This document shows positions 13,288 through 26,256 of a stretch of DNA of 64,000 nucleotides, one piece after another. Source of the DNA: Spirodela intermedia. Lineage: Eukaryota > Streptophyta > Magnoliopsida > Alismatales > Araceae. The stretch spans positions 2,186,169 through 2,250,168 of the forward strand of contig LR746276.1 in assembly GCA_902729315.2 (NCBI GenBank), given 5' to 3'. Both the position numbers and the translations under genes were made by a program. Numbering within the stretch: position 1 is the stretch's first letter; each line of letters starts with the position of its first letter. The notes beneath the pieces are model-generated. The model saw nothing but the letters and a program-made list of their open reading frames with translations, was not told where the DNA came from and did not search any database.

Positions 13288-15026
13288 CTAATTCGCTCCC
13301 GAAACTCTGGACGACGAACTGGCGAGGTGACCGCTGTAGCCCTCCGGCGACAGCCGCCCCTTCCCAGTCGCAGCGTCCTTGAGCGCCGGCTCCAGCCCCA
13401 GCGCAGCCAGGGCCTCACTGGTGTAGTGCCTCTTTAAATTTGAGCCCTGCTGCACAACCAGCATCGCGATGCTGCGCGTGGCGTCCGATCGAAATGGACA
13501 CCGCGAACTTTGGAAGCCGTCTACCAGGTGGAGGTAGGCCTCCAGGTCGTGGCAGCAATAGGGGTCGGCATCTGGCCTTAGGAACGGTGACTCCCGGCTG
13601 TCCACCCTCAGCTCACTCCCTACGTCTGAGTACGAAAGCGCAGTCATCGCTCGGTCCACTGCGACCCGCCACTTGTCCGGTACCGCAGTTCTCATTCCGC
13701 CGGCCACCGGCAGCCGCGACTTTTGCCTTGTCGGGGAGGGGGCGCCGGCGTCTTCCTCGGCTGGGTTACTGTGGACAGAGAAAACTCCGGGCATCTTCGT
13801 GACGAGGTCACGTTCGTTTAGCACTCGCAGGACCTTGGCCCCGCGGGCGCGGACCCTCTGGGCGAACCCGAGATTTCCTACGTGCGGCCCGCCGAAGGAG
13901 AAGACGGCAACTGGGGTCATGGTGGCGCCGTACCCTCTGAGCTCATCCGCCACGAGCACAGCCAACGCCGCGCCGAGGCTGTGACCCACGACGGTGATGC
14001 TAAGCTTCTCGCCTTTGTAGAGCTTTATTAGCCTCCTGACCTCTTTCAGGACCGCATCACTTAGACTGGGAATTCTCTCGGAGCCGGTCGTGTATAGGCT
14101 CCAGAAGCCGCAGCCGACCTTCGGCTCAGGAAATTGCTCGGCTTTCTGTGAGTTCTCCTTGTTGTGGGGTATCTCGACGAGGGTCGCTCGGAAGTTCTCA
14201 GCGCATTCTAGGACTGTGGCGGTGCCCCGCAGTGCGATGACGATGTCACGCCGGCCAAGGCGACTGATCTCGCGCTGGCGTTCGCACACGGCGACGAACC
14301 CAATCCAACTGAGCGCTGCCGCATCCACGGCGCCAAGCTGTCGACCCATCGAGGCGCCTCGATGGAGGATGTGGCGTAGAGGCTACCTGTGACGCGGTAG
14401 GAGCGGTCCGGGAGGGCGACGTAGCGTGGGTCGGAGGGTAGCGCTTCTAGGTCTGCGTGAAAGGCGTGGTACGCCGCCTGGACGAACTCGCCATAGCGAA
14501 CAATCTGTTTACGGAGGTCCTCGTCCAGTGGGTCCAGAAGGCCAGACCAGACGTTGGCGCCGTACAAGTCTCGCCACCGGCGGCCGATCATGTTGTGTTG
14601 TGAGAACAGATGTGCGCCGGAAACGAGGCGCTGAATAAGGTTCACGCTCCTTGGAGACATGGCTTCAGTGGTCCTCTCTGAGACGATACTGGGGAGGTTG
14701 AGATCATCGACAAAGGCCCTGCCGACACCGCTTTCACAGTCACCGCTTCCGTTTCCGTCCGGATGAGAGAGAGGGACAAGGGATTCGGACACGGATTCCC
14801 GCAGGAGCAGGCGGTTAAGGTTGGCTAGGTGGGCGTCAATGCGGGTTGCGGTAGAGGGCTGTATTGGTGGATTCTCGGAATAGGCTGAGCCGGAGACCTG
14901 GAGTCTGCTTGGATTGAGAGGGGAAGAACGGCGAATCGAGCAATACCTCCCGCCCAGCGAAACGTACCGCGGTGTGATGGCGGCCGTCGCACTGATGTGC
15001 ATGACAGGGAGGGTAATCACGCTCAA
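13288..15026 (-). pseudogene. DAD1-like chloroplastic phospholipase A1 (PLA1-I class), frameshifted
   Basis: A class-3 lipase of the DAD1-like PLA1-I family, enzymes that release fatty acids from the sn-1 position of plastid glycerolipids, some feeding jasmonate synthesis. Start at 15026, single exon, stop TAG at 13288-13290. The N-terminal part (about 235 codons) has a Ser/Arg-rich, transit-peptide-like start, then WRDLYGANVWSGLLDPLD and YRVTGSLYATSSIEAPRW. At about 14308-14320 the frame must change to continue as LSWIGFVAVC. The second frame holds the GHSLGAALAVLVADEL nucleophile elbow (Ser at 13978-13980), a likely catalytic Asp in NERDLVTKMPG (13807-13809) and His in CCHDLEAYLHLVDGF (13549-13551). 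The shift equals one extra base or two missing bases and would truncate the protein before the catalytic site. A base-calling error is possible because the rest is well preserved. GC-rich, unlike its flanks. Confidence 0.85.
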
Positions 15027-15059
15027 ATGCAGAGAGGGGGAGGGGGACTCCCACTCACC

Positions 15060-18000
15060 TTACCTGTAGACGGAGAATTTTGGGGATGGAGAAGTGGTGA
15101 AAGCTGGTGGGTTGAAAGGAGGTTTCTTGAAGACATGAGTCACATAAATAGATAGCTCAAGGTATCCGTCTAAGTATCGTGTGAAGGCTTCTTTGACTTA
15201 GCCGTATTTTTGCGAAAGTCGTCCATTCCCGTTGATTGACAATTCGAGGTTATGCAATCCATTTATTTGATTGTTTAGAGCAAGAAATGGGAAACTGAGG
15301 ATTTTGATTACCGTTTCATACGAAGCGATCGAATGGGTATCTCATATAGATGATATCACGTACGAGATTTTCGTCAATAGTCCACTATCTGTTAAAATAA
15401 AATAACTTCTTAGAAAAAATATGAGCCAATTTTGCTCTTAGGAATAAGCTTTGACTTTCGTAAACTAATAGTCTCAGCGTTATATCATATTCTGAACTCA
15501 ACTGCTCACACACCGCGTTTCTGATGTTCACGTGACAACTTCTGAACTTAACGTACACCTAAATAGGCATATTGATCATAATACGAAAATGTCCATTTGA
15601 AAAGTTGACATGATATTTATTATGAAGACAGGCTAACTGATATGTCTCCCGATGGTATTCACATGACATTAGATCCAGCTTATGTTCATGGAAGAACACT
15701 AAAATGTCAGCAAAATGTGTGTTAAGAGTCCTCCCGAAGTTGATTTTTCCTGAAAAAAGGTCATAAACCTTATATTCAAACTAAATAGTCTCAAGGAAAC
15801 TTCTCCCTCATTCTGGCTTTTTGATGGATTTAGAAAGACGGAGGAATCGGAGCCCTTCACCCAGTCCTATCCTCAATACAACACTGAAGACTCTCGTCTT
15901 GCCGCGGAGGTGTTGATCAAATTCAAAGCATTGAAACACTTGACAGCTGTCGTCTATCAGTGCCACCAAATGGTCAACGTATGCGGCGTTTGCGGCTCTT
16001 TGGTCTCCCTGGTCGGAAGAGTGGAAAAGACAGAATACGTAGAAAAAGATTATTTCGGCTCTCCTATTGAAGGAAAGGGAAGAAGATGAGATATCTTGAC
16101 CCCTGAAGTAGACCGTTTATTTGAGGAATCCTGTGAGAAAATGATGTTATTCATGGTGGACGATCAAAACTCCTAATGTCGATCTGTTATGATCCCTCAA
16201 GTTGAACAATCTACCGCTGAATTGGTTAGCTGCTACTCATGCAATCCGGATCTGATTATGTCCTTATGCTTATCTTGTGTAAAACTAAATGTCTTATGTG
16301 AAGAATCGCCGTAAGGCCATCTCTCGCTGACAATGCAGAGCTTCATGGTGCAAGTCAAAACAGCCTAGGGGATGTTGGAAAAGGATTCACTCGTATGTCG
16401 GCCGTGATGGATCGAAGGAAGATTTAAACGGGGGGGGGGGGGGGCAAGGACGTCCTGGGGGTAGTTAGGTGGGATACGTGTTGGAAACCCCGTTAGAATT
16501 GTTCTAATCAAAATGCAACATAAAAAATATGTTGTCCTCCGAGAGGGCAATAAGAGGTCGATGAGCGTGTCGGCACCGACATTGTGAGTTACGCGGACAT
16601 AGAGGTGACCACGGCCACCAGGCCAGTGAGTGGCGTCTCTTGTCCATCACCGAAAGGGAGAATGAGGGTGACGACATGCCCATGGGGACCCAGGGCGGTG
16701 ACGTCTATTGGCCATTGTAGAGCTGGTATTTCGCTGGCAAGTGGCGTCGTCCCCTCCAGTGCTGGTGAGGATGTGGTGGAGGTGTCCGTCAAAGGTCGTC
16801 CTTGACCTGTGCGTGGTGGTTCACCCACCCGATGAGGGTCGTCGTCTCCTTTAGTGCCGTTGGGGATCACGCGGAGGGAGATTCATTCACACGTAAAGTT
16901 CAACCCCATTTACTACAGATTGAAACGATCTTCATCTACGGAAAGAACACCAGATTCTTTTGCTTATTCTCAAATATAAGCTTCAACCCTTACATCTTTC
17001 ACGTTAAAACTCCACTGCAGAAATATACCCTCCTTGCAGTCCAGGCATCACAAAGCGCGTACGCGTTGACTGGGTTTGCCATAATTAGGAAGTTTCTGTA
17101 TGCGTGCAAAGGATGCTGACTTTGGCAAGGGAAAAGTCAACACCGTTGACATCCTGCAGGGTAGTTGAAAAGTTGATGTCCAAGGGCGTTGTCGTCGTTC
17201 GGAGCGGATTATAGATGCCTGAGAGGTAAACCGCGGTTCGGCAATGAAGCGGGATATCAATATTGATTAGGTGGAGTTAGGTGCCTGGACGCCTCTAAAT
17301 CCACCAGTTAAAGAGGGTATCAACGAAAAAGGCTGCCGTCCGTTGATCTGATGCCTGTTGAGGTTTTCACGTTACAAACTCAGATCTTTAATTTTCAGGA
17401 AGTTAAACAATCAGGGAGTGATTGTCATTCGGGCTATTGTAGGAAAGTTCCTCAATTATAAGTATTTTAAACTGGGAAACAAATAGAGTTAGAATTTAAA
17501 AACTTTGTACAGTCGATGTGCTTAGCTGTAATATTGTAGATATTCTATGCGTCATACATATATTATAAGTTAAATAGAAGCAAAGACTTCTTCCCTGTGG
17601 AATTGTCATCCATTCCTTTTCCTGATCTCCTTGGCTTCAATTCCTTGCTCAATATTCAGGCTGTAGTATTACAACTAGGGCTCGATGAATTTAAATCAGC
17701 AAATATTTGAAGGTATATGTCACTGTGCCATTTTTCCTACATTTAGACTATCTTTAGTTCAACTGTCTCCCCACTTAGTGGAGACTGCTGCTATCTTTGA
17801 ACCAGGTCAGTGAATATTCACTGGACACAAAAGATAAGCTCTATTCTATCAAAAACCTGGAATGATTTGACTGAATAGTTTTATCTAAAAATACTGATGA
17901 ATGAATTCTTGCTGGATGATTTAGCCTTCAAAAACTCCACTGAGAATAGAATTTCCTACTGTCTTTTGGACGGACTATCAGCCGTGGAAGCTATTAATTT

Positions 18001-21000
18001 TCTCCGAACAGACTTGTTAATTCCTCCGAATATTAATAATCACACATCTTAGGAGATTCTTATAGCTAGAAAGCCGTATCATCTATTCTAAAAAAGGTAA
18101 GCCCTTCAATAGCTAGAACAAAGCAAGTGTTTTGACCATTTTTAGTGACTACTTATGCAATATAACTGTTGTGTTTGGAACGTTAGACACCAAAGTTATA
18201 AGAGATGATTACCGGGATTTTGGGCTGGAAACATTGACAGTTACCTAAAGTTTAATTGCTTGATATTTGGGTGAGCACTTAAATATAAGGGCTCACACGA
18301 ATTCTAGAACACAATTCTGCATATAATACCTTAGCTTACTCTAGCTGGAGCTATAAAACTTATAGGCATGACATCTTGTCATATTCCCCTTAAGTTTTTT
18401 CCATTTTTCTTTTGAAAAACCATCATTTCGTTACCTACAAATAAGGAGAAATGTAGAGACAGTTTAGTGAGAAGTTAAGGTTTCATAGTTGTCGTCATTA
18501 TATTATGGTTTGCATACTGAATTTTAGTGCTTGAAATCCTCGAAATAAATAATTATCCAACAACTAAATGGCATTATATAAAAAATAACATTAAGTGAAC
18601 TTTAGTTGTTTTTTAGGATATTTTATGCAATAGAAAATTTTAAGTAATTAAATTCCATTATTAATAAGATATGTTTTTAAAGTTTGCAATTATATGAGCA
18701 CTCTCTTAGTACTCATTTTTTTATCTCTTTTAGTAAGATGTAAAATAATTAGATTGAATAGGAAGAAGATTAGCTCCTTCAATACTAACATGCTAAATGT
18801 GAAAATTATTGCTTTTAAGTTTTTAATGGTTACTAGTAATCATAAAATGATAAATAGAAAAATTATGCATAAATATTTTATCCCCATTTATGGTCACGTG
18901 AAGGTTTACAATGTTTGATCTAATGGATATGTTGTTGCACTAAATTTTCAAATTTTATAAAATGAAAATAATTTCATAAAAGATATCTATTAGAAGAAAT
19001 CCAAAATCAGAGCAATTAGAAAAGTTTGAACAAAAACAAACTGAGAGAGTGCGTTGGAAGGCCTAGGAATGTTGAAAGCGCACTTAGGACATTTACTAAG
19101 AGACCTAGAAAAGTTATTTCAGTCTAATGGATATCTTAATAGGCTTGAATTTATACGAAAAGGGTGGGGGGTTTAATTTTTTCGTTAGTGGGTTTTCACA
19201 TTTTATAATGGTTTTAAATAATTCTTGTGAATATTATTAATATTGGTTCGACACAATTCTTTGGGTCTGCACAATATGTAGCCACTAAATTGGGGTTGAC
19301 ATACTTAAACTCTTGTTTGGATTAATCATAGATATTTATAGAAGTTTGGCATTTCCTTGTCTTTAGTCTACTTCTTAAGCGTCTTGATCTTTTGGTTCCA
19401 TCATTCTTCCTTAGAAAAATAGAATCAAACTTGATAGAACAATAACTCTATTATTCAATTGATTTCATGCGTTCATCACCCCATGCTAGACGGCCAGACA
19501 ATATTTTGCCATTTTATGCTCATTACAGCAACTGTCTCATGATGCCTTCATGTAGGAAATGAATTTTAAGAGTGTTCTGAAAGTGAAACAGTCATTTTCT
19601 TGTTATGTGGGCAATTTGAGCGTTCAAGGAAGCTTGATTGTGCGAAAGCTTGCAACATATTTTAACTGGTGGGTTGAATGTTTTTTAAAAAACAGAACAA
19701 TTTTTGGGATTCAATTTGGAAGCTCTTCTGACATTTTATTTCTCTTACCCAAAATATTGAGCATTGGAGATCTTAGAGATATGACCACTCAAAAATGTTT
19801 GAGTCCACATGTGAGTCGACCTGATACTAGACTGGAGTTTTCTCACGAGTGTCAGATTGTCAATTTGATTACATTAATCAGCTAAGAGTAAAAAAATATT
19901 AGTTCAAGATTTTCTGGGTAAGGCAACCTAGTATCTGTGCAGAATGGGGAGATAAACTCATAAATCTATCATGTGAAAAGATTTGGTATAATTCTCTAGG
20001 AGAGAATGGCAAAACACAAAGGTACAAACCCTTAGTACCTGGACGTTGGGTAGGGTAGGCCACTTCATTGTCAATCTTAGTTTTATACACACTCTGATTC
20101 ATAGTGTATCTACCTAGTGTGGTGACCTAAATTAGATTGTGTGTACCCGAGCTAGTTGGTGTAGACTTAGTAAAGTACAGAAGAAGGAAAGTAACTTAAA
20201 ACCACATAAATGTATTAAAATAATTTTTAAAAATGATTTACCCACCTATGATCATAGAAATGTATGATTAAAAATCTTTTCCGTTTAATTAAAATTTATT
20301 TTAAAAAGGAGATTTTCGAAAATCAAGATATGGTATAATGACTTTAGGAAGAAATTTTGGTAGTCATCGTTTCCTCTTCCTGGATACTTACTTAAAAGTT
20401 AATCCTTTAAACGAGGATAGTCACTTTTTAGCATCTGATTCATTCTAGAGCATACTTTTCCTTTATAGACTTATATTTTTATGGTGTCATTTATTTGAGT
20501 GCTAACTTTCATATACCCAAGCATTTGGCTTCATCCGCTTATAATTTTTCAAATAATAAATTGTAGCTATAGCAAGTCATCCTCCAAGGATAGATCCGAG
20601 TTTCTATTGCTGAGCATTTTTATTTACAATGGTTTCAAGGCATCATTGACTTAATAGCTTCACCCAAGCAATTAGTAACTGTGAAAACTCTATCATATCA
20701 ATCACTCAGACTAATGATGCTAATTAATTTATAGATTTAGAGTACTATAGGCCAACTCTATGCGATGCACCTAATGAAATCAGACTAATTGGGATCACTC
20801 CACTTAGCTAAAGAACAAAGATATATGAGTAAATATCTTACCATAGATCACTACACGTTGTTCGTTAAATTGATATGGTTTTGACAATGAAGCCTTATTC
20901 AATGTTCGGAAATAATACTTGCTTTCATGCGTTATATTGAATTTATTTCTTGTAATATGGTTCAACAGTTATGTAGGAAGTTATCTAAAATTCTGTATAA

Positions 21001-21900
21001 CCTAGTGATTTTATGATGGAACCAGAACCTGGAAAGTTTTTCCATTTATTATTAATATGAAAAATTTAATCATTCTTCTAATCTCTAGTAATTAGCAGTG
21101 TTAGATCTTACACAGTATTTTTTCAATTACCTTCAACGTATCTGAATTTTTTGAAAGATCACAGAACTTGAAGTGTAATAAATGTGAACATATTTCTTTC
21201 ACCATTGTGATCCTTGATTCTAGAGCTTCTAGTTAAATCCATATCATTACACATGATTTAGAAATAAATTTTCTAATTTAAATATGGACCGTCTTAAACT
21301 CTAAAACTGACTTCTGTAAATACACAAAATTGGGCCCTTGTACCCAATATCCAAGATGAATCTGCTCTAGAAATTATTTAAATATAGTAATAATTTTAGT
21401 TATTTAATAAATCTAGCGATCCTCAAAATTCATTCTCAACTTCTTGATTCTCGATTCTCAAGATGTCATTTTAAAAACAGTGCACTTTCTATTTTCTAGA
21501 GATCTCCAAAGAAGGTATATTTAAAAGAAGCAATCTATTTTTCATTTTGAAACCATACTTCTAAACGAAGATGCATGCGATCTCATCAACAAACTATGAG
21601 TCTAATATTTTCAAATTAGGTATTCAAACATTAAATGTGACAATGGTCTACTGGGAAATATTACAGTTGCAATGATGCCGCAATGCCCGAGAATTAGGGA
21701 CTCATTTCTAAGGTTTCCTCGTCGATCGTGTCCGAGCAAAAAATCAAACAGGTCTACAGAGTCGAGGTGAATCAGACCCTGATCGTGTTGGCTTGGCAGC
21801 CCAACTCGGCCATTCTTTTCTCTCCCATTTACTTTCTGTTTGACACGATTATGTTTTGAATATTAGAAATATTAATATGAGGAGATCAGTCGACAAGGTG
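15060..21900. other. Long spacer with no supported gene
   Basis: Mostly AT-rich. A patch at about 15840-17300 has higher GC, a run of about 15 G at 16432-16444 and frames of up to 105 codons on both strands, none of which I recognise; it may be a worn gene or transposon fragment. The 108-codon plus-strand frame at 19559-19885 has no recognisable motif. No LTR, tRNA or inverted repeat of note was seen by eye. Confidence 0.4.
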
Positions 21901-22015
21901 CAGCTGTACAGCACTCTGCGAGGTTCACCCTCGCTTGGAAGTAGAGAGAGCGTGTTGGCGAGGGGGGGGGGGAGGGTGGGGAGACAGACAGAGAGAGCTC
22001 CATCCGGCAGACATA

Positions 22016-23145
22016 ATGAGGTATTTTCCACGACTTCCGCAGTACTTTTCCTTCTCTCTGTTCTTCATTCATCTCCCACTTCAAGCAATGGCCTCATGCA
22101 ATAACTCCTGTGGCTCTCTACCGGTGAGATACCCCTTCGGCACGGGCTTCGGCTGCGGTTCTCCTCTCTTCTTCCCTTCCGTCACATGTACCTCCGGCGG
22201 CATCAGCGACGACGGCGGCAGCGACCAGCTCGTTCTGACCACTCACACGGGCACCTACCCCATCAATTCCATCTCCTACTCTACCTCCACCCTAACAATT
22301 TCCCCATCTACCATGTCAAACTGCATCACCATGCTCCCCTCCACCGCCAATTTTGGTCTCGACTGGGCCGGGCCATTCCAGCTCGGCCCTTCCATGTTCG
22401 TACTCCTCGGGTGCTCCGCCAATACCTCCTCCCTCAGCTACAAGAACAGCGCCCCCATCTGCGACATGAGCCAGTCTCACGTCTGCGAGTCACTGTACTC
22501 CTGCCCCGGCATGCTCTCCCTGGGCATTCCGATCTTTGCCCCGGCAAATTCTTGCTGTGTGTACTCCCCGGCGAGCCTGGGCCCCAAGGGTGAACTCGAT
22601 CTCGCAGACCTCCACTGCGCCGCCTACACGTCGGTGATGTCCTACGGCGACGTCGCCACCGACCCCCTCCGGTGGCAGTACGGCGTGGTGCTCAAGTTCG
22701 GCCAGACGAGGTTCGAGGAGTATGGAGGAGCGGAGATGTGTGGTGCTTGCGAGAGCAGCGGCGGCGTCTGTGGTTACACCCCCCCGAGGAACTACTTCAG
22801 CTGTGTGTGCGCCGGCGGCGTCAATTCGAGCATTGATTGCACAGGCCAGGACAAGGCGCCGAGGGAGTATTTGGCCTCCATTGGTACCCTAATTTCCCCA
22901 TCCCAAGGTAAGCAGTCTGTACACTGAATCATTCGCCAGCCATTCACACGGTACGAATCAGCGTCATTTGCTGATTAAGTCCCAATCTTTAACCCTGTTA
23001 TGGAATCAAGAATTAGTTACAGACTCATTGACATCTTGATAACTCAGTCTCTATTGTACTTCCAGGAATTTTCATGCTGAGCTCAGCGATTCTTTTTTTC
23101 TTCCTCATGCGGGCAATTGAGCTACAGGGATTGAACGCGAGCTGA
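22016..23145 (+). CDS. WAK-type galacturonan-binding (GUB_WAK) protein, kinase-less, with C-terminal membrane segment
   Basis: Two exons: 22016-22907 and 23066-23145, with a GT-AG intron (CAAG|GTAAGC ... TTCCAG|GA) that splits a Gly codon; predicted 323 residues. The protein begins with a hydrophobic signal peptide (about residues 1-25). The GUB_WAK ectodomain follows: CNNSCGSLPVRYPFG, GCG, then a Cys-rich region with CCVYSP and a WAK-associated-like C-terminal part (C-x2-C-x6-C, CVC). Exon 2 encodes a strongly hydrophobic run (GIFMLSSAILFFFL) and a short tail, so the protein is probably anchored with its ectodomain in the wall space. No kinase domain follows. The in-frame ATG at 21935 would add 27 residues ahead of the signal peptide and is less likely. 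Related proteins bind pectin in WAKs; binding here is inferred. Confidence 0.8.
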
Positions 23146-24061
23146 CAAGGCAGCGACATGATCAACAGGTTTCTTCTACACATGGCTTCTTTATCGTCCA
23201 AGGGAAAGAAGGCTGAGAAGGCACTGAGTTTGTTGTTTATTAGGAAAGATCCTAGTCAGAGGGGGTGGGGTGCGGTGTGCTTGTGATTAAAACAGGGAAT
23301 GAGAGAGCTGATGCATGCGCCATGGTGGATGCCCCTATGGCAGAATCGGATGCTCTGTTTCCTTTTCGAAAATAGCTCCGCCACCCTTTACGTTTACAAA
23401 TTCAACCTAAAAACAGAAGAAGACAATATTTCAAGAAAATGGCTTTCGGAGGTGTAGTTGTTGGGCAACTACGACTGGTGCAGTGAAAGACCCAGGTTAG
23501 CCATCCTCCAATATATTATAAAACGGCGAAGACTAGTAGAGTTACTTCTAATAAATCATTTGGCGTGTGTTAAACTCGTAAAAGCCCATATTCAATAGCG
23601 CTCACCGTACATTCATAATTGCCTATGTTCCAAGGGCCATTTGAAATTTACAGCGTAGGATGTAGAGCTCAGGACCCTGAACACTGTTGCCATGGCTTTA
23701 CCTACTATACCATCCTACTCCAAGTGTAACGATGAGGTTTGGCAATCTTCATCATACATCTCCGGTTTCTTCCGATTAATCCTGGTAAGAGAAGCTGCTA
23801 ATGGTGCTGAAGTGACCCCTTTAAGTGACGTTGGTATTCAAGCCAGAGTTTGTAACTCATATGATGATAATCAGTGAATGTACGATTCGCCGTATGGATT
23901 CTAATGGTAGCTCTCAGCGAGAAATTGATACAGATAGCATTGAATAAAATGAAACACATTTTTCCAGATGACAGAATTCTGATGTTTCCTTCGAGAAAAA
24001 CCTTGGAAACAGTGTGGAAAATACGACAACTTACACTCCTAGTTTGTGTCCATTAATCTTA
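23146..24061. other. Spacer downstream of the GUB_WAK gene
   Basis: Contains the presumed 3' untranslated end of the GUB_WAK gene and nothing else I can support; frames of about 60 codons only. Confidence 0.4.
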
Positions 24062-24099
24062 CTCGATCCTGATGTAATCAAATTTCCCGCAGAAAACAT

Positions 24100-24490
24100 A
24101 ATGTAAAAGATGTCTGACCTAGGTCCCTCCCATAAGAAGACCTATTAAATATGAAGTACGCCATTTTCCCTCAAATAACATGACCCACAGACAATGAGGT
24201 AGGTCCATTTACCTCATGTAGTATTGTGACCTTGTAGACATGTTTAGGCCTACTCACGTGTAAGCATGATGTAGGCTCATTTCCCTCATACAACATGGCC
24301 TATAAAATGTCTAGACCTGTGTCACTATTTTACTATTAAACATGACTCAGTAAACATGACTTCGGCGCATTTCCCCCAATTCAATATGACTAAGCAGCCA
24401 TGAAGCAGGCCCATTTTGGGTCACATAGCATGACCTAAAAAATATGAACTAGGCTCATTTCCCTCATGCAGCATGACCCAGTTAACATAA
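24100..24490. repeat. Minisatellite, period about 42-45 bp
   Basis: Imperfect tandem copies share the pattern ATGA-(A/G)TAGGCTCATTT, CCCTCAT, then a (C/A)ATGACC block. Copies begin near 24106, 24151, 24193, 24237 (shortened), 24264, 24304, 24352, 24397 and 24440. Spacing is mostly 40-48 bp. Copies differ from each other by many substitutions, so the array is old. Confidence 0.7.
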
Positions 24491-24748
24491 GTAAACTCAT
24501 TTTCATCAAAAATAGGATGTAGACTACAAAGTAGGCCCCTGTTACTCCTCTCTGAGTTGACCATGGCTGGGGAAAGCAACCAGAGAACATACACAAGCTA
24601 GGGCAAGCTCTGACTAACCCTTCAAACTGAACCAATTAATAATTATGCACCGTTCGAGCCAAAATCTATCCACTACCCTTCATTGCAGAGCCTAATACTT
24701 CCCAGTCAACGTAGTCCACTGGTTTGACAATAGCCTAAAATCATGCCC

Positions 24749-24774
24749 ACTCTCTCTCTCTCTCTCTCTCTCTC
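24749..24774. repeat. (CT)n microsatellite
   Basis: About 13 uninterrupted CT dinucleotides followed by a C-rich stretch. No gene starts near it on either strand that I can support. Confidence 0.95.
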
Positions 24775-25314
24775 CTCCCAACTCCCCCCCCTTCATCCCC
24801 GCGGCCCCCACACACTCCTCGCAGCAGCAAATTGTTAAATAACAGAAGAACCTCCCCCGTATAATTCACAAATGAGCGGTGGAGGTCTACTCCACTTGTT
24901 TCAAAACCAGTTGTCTCCCAACACTGACTTCTATTGCTTTGGTGGGGTGCCAGGTTCCTTGATTGATCTCAAGCTAATGGCCTTTCTGCTGGCTAGCATT
25001 GCTGACGTTCAACCTGCACTCTCTTCGCGATTCATGGTGGGTTTAGTGTAATTCAACTTGCACGTCTTCTCCGCCGAGACGTGCCAATTGGATGAGAACC
25101 TTAGAAAGGAACCCGACAGTGGAGGGTCATCATCAGCATCACTCTCTATTCTGGTCGAATGGGTGGTTGGCGTATCATTTCTCCCCCCACTTCAGCGACT
25201 ACTTTTCCATATTCGTAATCCTCTTCAAAATGGAAACTTTGCTCATAGCTTTGTCCAAAGCTTTTCTCGAATCGATACTACTTCACCGTCCTTTGTCGTT
25301 CCCACCGTCAATAT

Positions 25315-25338
25315 GAGAGGAGAGGAGAGGAGAGGAGA
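25315..25338. repeat. (GAGAG)n short tandem repeat
   Basis: Several copies of the pentamer GAGAG or AGGAG in a row inside a stretch with open frames of up to 160 codons. The frames show no family resemblance. Confidence 0.85.
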
Positions 25339-25760
25339 GCACAATCACAGTCACAACTCATTCCACTGGATAATGGAATCATTGGTCATGCTTGCTCTCT
25401 ACAGAGGTAGTTGTCAGCAAACTGTAGCAGAGGTCCCCTTTTCCAGGTCAAACTACCTACGCTCCGAGAGTCCAATAGGGAGAATTACTTGTCCTCCCTC
25501 CCACAAGAACCAACTCCGTTGGCACCTTTTATGGGTTTGACAGCACCGTTTACTTTCAGACCTAAATCTCTCTTTCTCTCCTCTTTCTCTGCGTCTCTCG
25601 CGCATCTCTTTTTCTTTCACCCTCTTTCTCTCACTATTAGGATCTTTCCGTCTCTCTCACTTTTGTCTCTGCCTGTGATTCATTCAAGTAACCTTGTGGC
25701 TCTTCTTTACCAACGACGTCATGGGAAGGAGAACAATGACCTTAATAAGCGCTCCACAGG

Positions 25761-26039
25761 TTAAATTCCAGATGGACAGATGACTGAGGACGAAAATACT
25801 CGTTTATTAGATACCTGAATGATGCTTGCAGTGATTGTTGAGGGCACCTCTAACTGTTGAACTTTGTGACTGAAGTGATTCATTGGACATTCAGTGCTTG
25901 CAGTGATTGTTAAAGGCACCTCTAACTGATTAACTTTGTGATTGCAGTGATTCATTGGGCATTCAGTGCTTGCAGTGATTGTTGAAGGTACTTCTATTAA
26001 TAAGGGCTCCACATGCTTGCACGATGATGAAAATTCCAT
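25761..26039 (-). repeat. 72-bp tandem repeat, in frame with a 92-codon ORF
   Basis: Copies begin at 25823, 25895 and 25967 with TGCTTGCAGTGATTGTT; the period is exactly 72 bp and the third copy is partial. As 72 is divisible by three, the minus-strand frame carries a 24-residue repeat (EVP-TITASTECPMNH-...-HKV-QL) about 2.4 times. The protein is not recognised, and I do not claim the ORF is expressed. Identity between copies is high, so the duplication is recent. Confidence 0.75.
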
Positions 26040-26256
26040 CTGAAGCTGAGGTCTTCATTTACTAGATAGATGCGAGAAGACAGAGATCAACCATTCAGTT
26101 CGACTAAAAAACATTATTATCACGAATAAAGAGGGGTCTTACGAATTGCTTTCAGATCTTGCTAGAATTGTCTGATTTTTACGTGTAGAAAAAAATTCTG
26201 TAACTACAAATTATTAAAAATTATTTATCCACAATAGCTCTACAAAATAATTTTGA

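Noticed and set aside
19559-19885. 108-codon plus-strand ORF
   Set aside because: AT-rich region, no motif, no splice partners or neighbours to support it.
21935-22015. ATG at 21935 as the start of the GUB_WAK protein
   Set aside because: It would put 27 Gly/Arg-rich residues, partly from a poly-G run, ahead of the signal peptide.
25058-25540. 160-codon plus-strand ORF
   Set aside because: It runs through a simple GAGAG repeat and a pyrimidine-rich stretch and has no recognisable domain.
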